The notes below the pieces were generated by a model. It was given only the letters and a program-made list of their open reading frames with translations. It had not been told where the DNA came from and did not search any database. From positions 1 through 9,565 of the forward strand of contig CAWVUB010000089.1 in NCBI GenBank assembly GCA_963933065.1: a stretch of DNA of 9,565 nucleotides, written 5' to 3'. The position numbers and the translations under genes were made by a program. Shown here piece after piece: positions 6,938 to 9,565 of this stretch. This DNA comes from UBA9410 sp963933065 (lineage in GTDB: Bacteria > Actinomycetota > Acidimicrobiia > Acidimicrobiales > MedAcidi-G1). The number at the start of each line of letters is the position of its first letter. The first letter of the stretch is position 1.

Positions 6938-8029
6938 TCACCGCATGGTATTGCGGCGCCTCCGAGCGTGGCGTTCGAAAGCCAGGTCGACCAGTCGGTC
7001 GATGAGTCCTGAATATGACAGACCAGCGGCCTCCCACAGACGCGGATACATCGATATTGGGGTGAAGCCCGGGATTGTGTTGACCTCGTTTAGCAACATC
7101 CGTCCATCGTCGGCGAGGAAGAAGTCCACCCGAGCCATACCGGCGCATCGCAGGGCGAGAAAAGCCCGTGCAGCTATCTCTTGGAATCTCACCGCTATGT
7201 CGGGTGAGAGACTTGGCTCGATGATGAGTTGTGCGCCACCTGTTTCGTACTTATCGGAGTAGTCGTAGAAATCGGCACCAGGTTGGATCTCACCTGGTCC
7301 TGATACCTGTGGGGAATAGTTGCCCAGCACCGCAAACTCCAACTCTCGGCCAGTGATGGCCTCCTCGACAACCACCCATTCGTCGTAATGAGCAGCTACT
7401 GCTAGGGCGTCCGTGAGCGTGGCTTCGTCGACGGCCCGGGACACGCCCACAGACGAGCCCATGTTGGCTGGTTTCACAAATACGGTCGGGCCGAGGTCGG
7501 CGAGGAGGTTGGCGACCAGAGAGCGGTGCCCATCAGAACCTGGGTTGCTGAAACGGTCGGCGTGGACCGGGCGGTGTCGGACTTGGTCGATGTTGTGGTG
7601 AGCGAGGACTTCTTTGGCGGCCATTTTGTCCATGGCCAGAGACGACCCGAGTACACCTGAACCTATGTAGGGGGCGTCAGCCAACTCCAGTAGGCCCTGG
7701 AGGGTCCCGTCTTCCCCAAGAGGTCCGTGGACCAAGGGAAACACCACGGCTGGACCGCTCTCCCGGTCAGATCCGTATTCGGCGAGGCGGACAAGTGGAT
7801 CCCAAGCTGGACCAGTCGGTTCCAGACGGTCAGGTAAATCACCTGCAGCGAGGGCAGCGCAAGCCGCTTCGGCCAGAGACCAGTGGCCGTCCCGGTCGAT
7901 GCCGACGGGAAGGACTTCGTACCGAGTCAGGTCAGCGGCAGCTAGTACATGGCGGGCTGATATGCATGACACATCATGCTCCGCGCTGCGGCCTCCGAAC
8001 AGAATGATGAGGCGGCGGCGATTGGACAC
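6938..8029 (-). CDS. ddl: D-alanine--D-alanine ligase
   Basis: A 363-residue ATP-grasp enzyme that joins two D-alanines in the cytosol for peptidoglycan precursor synthesis. Seen: FGGRSAEHDVS (11-21); HGPLGEDG (101-108); GSSLAMDK (128-135); ATP-binding VKPANMGSSVGVS (185-197); VVEE (220-223); the omega-loop FYDYSDKY (254-261); MARVDFF (298-304); and the magnesium/substrate segment NEVNTIPGFTPISMYP (314-329). The Tyr in the omega loop is typical of D-Ala-D-Ala ligases and argues against a D-Ala-D-lactate (VanA-type) enzyme. Length matches the DdlA-like class. The GTG start at 8029 fits conserved N-terminal spacing; an ATG at 8037 is out of frame. It is divergent from murF, the enzyme that consumes its product, and convergent with tetR. 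Confidence 0.97.
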   Translation of the reverse strand: MSNRRRLIILFGGRSAEHDVSCISARHVLAAADLTRYEVLPVGIDRDGHWSLAEAACAALAAGDLPDRLEPTGPAWDPLVRLAEYGSDRESGPAVVFPLVHGPLGEDGTLQGLLELADAPYIGSGVLGSSLAMDKMAAKEVLAHHNIDQVRHRPVHADRFSNPGSDGHRSLVANLLADLGPTVFVKPANMGSSVGVSRAVDEATLTDALAVAAHYDEWVVVEEAITGRELEFAVLGNYSPQVSGPGEIQPGADFYDYSDKYETGGAQLIIEPSLSPDIAVRFQEIAARAFLALRCAGMARVDFFLADDGRMLLNEVNTIPGFTPISMYPRLWEAAGLSYSGLIDRLVDLAFERHARRRRNTMR

Positions 8030-8070
8030 CCCGGCATCGTAGGGTCAGACACCGTGGAGTATCGGGCACC
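8030..8070. promoter_or_regulatory. 41-bp divergent promoter region shared by ddl and murF
   Basis: On the minus strand TACGAT (8041-8036) is a good -10 and ends 6 nt before the ddl GTG, so ddl mRNA is probably leaderless; I see no strong -35. On the plus strand TAGGGT (8040-8045) fits TAnnnT and could serve murF, with a GGAG (8056-8059) 11 nt before its ATG. The two -10 candidates overlap by 2 bp, so the polymerases could compete. No operator-like repeat is visible. Confidence 0.45.
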
Positions 8071-9399
8071 ATGAGGCTGTGGGCATCAGAAGTCGCTGTG
8101 GCGACTGGAGGAACGCTCATTGGTGACGACGTGCTCTTAGACGGAGCGACCCAAGACTCGCGAGCAGTGACTGCCAATTGCCTCTTTGTGCCGCTGGTGG
8201 CTGGTCGGGATGGGCATGACTTCGTTGCGGATGCCATGGAAGCTGGAGCTGGAGCGTCTTTGTGGCAGAAGGGTCGTGATCCGGTTTCCCAGCCGGTGGT
8301 TCTGGTTGCTGATACTGGTGTAGCGCTGGGTGACCTTGGTCGTGCAGCACGACGGTCGGTGGGTGCTGCCGGTTCTCGGGTGGTGGGGATAACCGGAAGT
8401 GTGGGCAAAACATCGACTAAAGACTTGGTTGCCGCCGTATTGGCCCGGGGAGGTACCACCCACGCGAGCACGCGATCGTTCAACAACGAGATTGGCGTAC
8501 CGTTGACTCTGCTGGGTTCACCCTCAGATGCCGACTACCTGGTAGTTGAGATGGGGGCTAGGCGTGAAGGGGACATCACCGACTTGTCGGCTATGTCCCT
8601 TCCTGATGTTGGGGTGCTGACCACTGTGGCGTCAGCCCATACAGGGGTCTTCGGGTCCGTGGAGTCGGTAGCCCGAGCTAAAGGTGAAATTTTTGATCGA
8701 CTGCCGCTTGATGGTTGTGCAGTTGTGCATGCCGACGTTGAGGAGGCGCTAGCCCAGGCTGGCCGGGCTCGATGCCAAGTGGTTACCTTCGGCGACAGGG
8801 GAGAGGTGCGGGCCAGAAGTGTTCGGCTTGATGCCGATCTGCGGCCGACGTTTCAGATGGAGTCACCGTGGGGTCGCAGTGAAGTTTTGCTGGAGGCGCG
8901 GGGTGCCCAGATGGTGCCGAACGCGTTAGCCGCTGCCGCAGTGGGTCTAGTGGAGGGCTTGGCGCTCGAAGAAGTGGTTGCCGGATTGGCTGAAGCTCGC
9001 TTGTCGCCTTGGAGAATGGATGTAGCCACTGCCCGCTCGGGATGCACTGTTGTCAATGATGCCTACAACGCCAATCCGACTTCGACGCTTGCCGCTCTCA
9101 ACGCTCTTGCTGCTCTTCCAGGTAATGGGCGCCGGATTGCCGTGCTGGGCGTGATGGCCGAGCTCGGAGATGAGAGTTCCGCAGCGCACGCTGAAGTCGC
9201 GCGCCATGCCGAAAGCCTAGGAGTGGAGGTGTTTGCTGTGGAGACGGATCTTTATGGCCTAGTCGGGCTAGACGGAACGGAAACCGCTTTAGGTGCTCTA
9301 ACCCGGCGGTCGCTGGGCACCGGTGACGCAGTGCTAATTAAGGGCAGTCGCGTGGCCGGTCTTGAATTGATAGCCGAGAGGTTGCTCGGCGGCGAGTAG
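8071..9399 (+). CDS. murF: UDP-N-acetylmuramoyl-tripeptide--D-alanyl-D-alanine ligase
   Basis: A 442-residue Mur ligase that uses ATP to add D-Ala-D-Ala to the UDP-MurNAc-tripeptide, the last cytoplasmic peptide-addition step. Domains are complete and in order. The N-terminal UDP-substrate domain has the DSR motif (29-31) and LFVPLVAGRDGHDFV (38-52). The central ATPase domain has the P-loop GITGSVGKTSTK (106-117), NNEIGVPLTLLG (138-149) and VVEMGARREGDI (158-169). The MurF signature VVNDAYNANPTS (327-338), ending the central domain, leads into a C-terminal domain with VLGVMAELGD (358-367) and IKGSRVAGLE (423-432). The ATG start gives the expected N-terminus. The usual dcw neighbours (murE, mraY) are not adjacent; instead it is divergent from ddl. 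It ends 8 bp before the convergent edge gene. Confidence 0.97.
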   Translation: MRLWASEVAVATGGTLIGDDVLLDGATQDSRAVTANCLFVPLVAGRDGHDFVADAMEAGAGASLWQKGRDPVSQPVVLVADTGVALGDLGRAARRSVGAAGSRVVGITGSVGKTSTKDLVAAVLARGGTTHASTRSFNNEIGVPLTLLGSPSDADYLVVEMGARREGDITDLSAMSLPDVGVLTTVASAHTGVFGSVESVARAKGEIFDRLPLDGCAVVHADVEEALAQAGRARCQVVTFGDRGEVRARSVRLDADLRPTFQMESPWGRSEVLLEARGAQMVPNALAAAAVGLVEGLALEEVVAGLAEARLSPWRMDVATARSGCTVVNDAYNANPTSTLAALNALAALPGNGRRIAVLGVMAELGDESSAAHAEVARHAESLGVEVFAVETDLYGLVGLDGTETALGALTRRSLGTGDAVLIKGSRVAGLELIAERLLGGE

Positions 9400-9407
9400 C
9401 AGTCTGG

Positions 9408-9565
9408 TCAGTCGATGTCATGGGGAAGTTCCGCCGGACGAAGTGGGGTGTTTGTCTGGTTCCAGTCAGCCAGTCTCTTGGGATCGCAGATCGGACACAG
9501 ATAGACGACGCGCATCGATTGGATTGATAGTTGGGTTCCGCGGGACTTGTCGACGATGGACTGCA
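9408..9565 (-). CDS. C-terminal end of an unrecognised protein with a CPxC motif (partial, runs off the edge)
   Basis: Reading leftward from the window edge, one frame stays open for about 51 codons and stops with TGA at 9410-9408. The visible end includes MRVVYLCPICDPKRLADW followed by NQTNTPLRPAELPHDID. The Cys pair in LCPICD looks like half of a zinc-binding site. Third codon positions are mostly G or C, as expected of real coding DNA here. It converges with murF, with 8 bp between the stops. An internal ATG at 9515 could instead start a 34-residue protein, but the upstream frame is also open, so a longer gene is more likely. I do not recognise the family. Confidence 0.5.
   Translation of the reverse strand, partial: QSIVDKSRGTQLSIQSMRVVYLCPICDPKRLADWNQTNTPLRPAELPHDID

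Noticed and set aside
3790..6998. A 17-bp exact repeat (CCAGGTCGACCAGTCGG) at 3790-3806 and 6982-6998, plus similar AGTCGGTTCCAG pieces nearby and at about 7813.
   Set aside because: Each copy lies inside a coding region; both 17-bp copies encode a similar Leu-Val-Asp-Leu stretch on the minus strand. Shared codon use explains them better than a mobile or regulatory repeat.
6938..8029. Possibility that the ligase is a vancomycin-resistance D-Ala-D-lactate enzyme.
   Set aside because: The omega loop carries the Tyr typical of D-Ala-D-Ala ligases, and no vanH- or vanX-like gene is adjacent.
8117..8486. Three long overlapping frames antisense to murF.
   Set aside because: They are opposite well-conserved MurF motifs and show no domain; high GC makes such frames common.

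Overview
The window looks like chromosomal DNA from a moderately GC-rich actinobacterium. The signs are GTG start codons, promoter-to-start geometry typical of leaderless mRNAs, a long acyl-CoA-reductase-like protein fused to a HAD domain, and single-copy peptidoglycan genes. An acidimicrobial lineage is a guess only; there is no rRNA or other marker to fix the taxonomy. I see no phage, insertion sequence, CRISPR array, tRNA or rRNA.

Layout. Positions 1-140 hold no gene I can name. From 6234 down to 141, on the minus strand, lie four tightly packed genes read in this order: a 777-residue fatty acyl-CoA reductase-like/HAD fusion, a zinc-dependent MDR dehydrogenase, a divergent LarA-type (DUF2088) protein, and a PlsC-type acyltransferase. 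Junctions are 4-bp overlap, 4-bp overlap and 3-bp gap, so they are almost certainly one operon. A TetR-family regulator (best start 6300) is transcribed away from them. The intergenic region carries two copies of an 11-bp near-palindrome spaced exactly 20 bp apart, which I read as the regulator's operator pair. Convergent with tetR is ddl (D-Ala-D-Ala ligase, minus strand), and divergent from ddl across 41 bp is murF (plus strand). The right edge holds the C-terminal end of an unrecognised minus-strand gene with a CPxC motif.

How the genes work together. Ddl makes the D-Ala-D-Ala dipeptide and MurF attaches it to UDP-MurNAc-tripeptide, so two consecutive cell-wall steps share one divergent promoter region. 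The minus-strand operon combines acyl reduction, alcohol/aldehyde redox, a LarA-fold enzyme, an HAD domain and glycerophosphate-type acyl transfer under a dedicated TetR regulator. This suggests an uncharacterised lipid-modifying pathway whose product I cannot name. The most unusual member is the LarA-like protein. It keeps the overall family pattern but appears to lack the lysine that anchors the nickel-pincer cofactor in LarA and the arginine of the family's TRPxP segment. No larB, larC or larE is present in the window.
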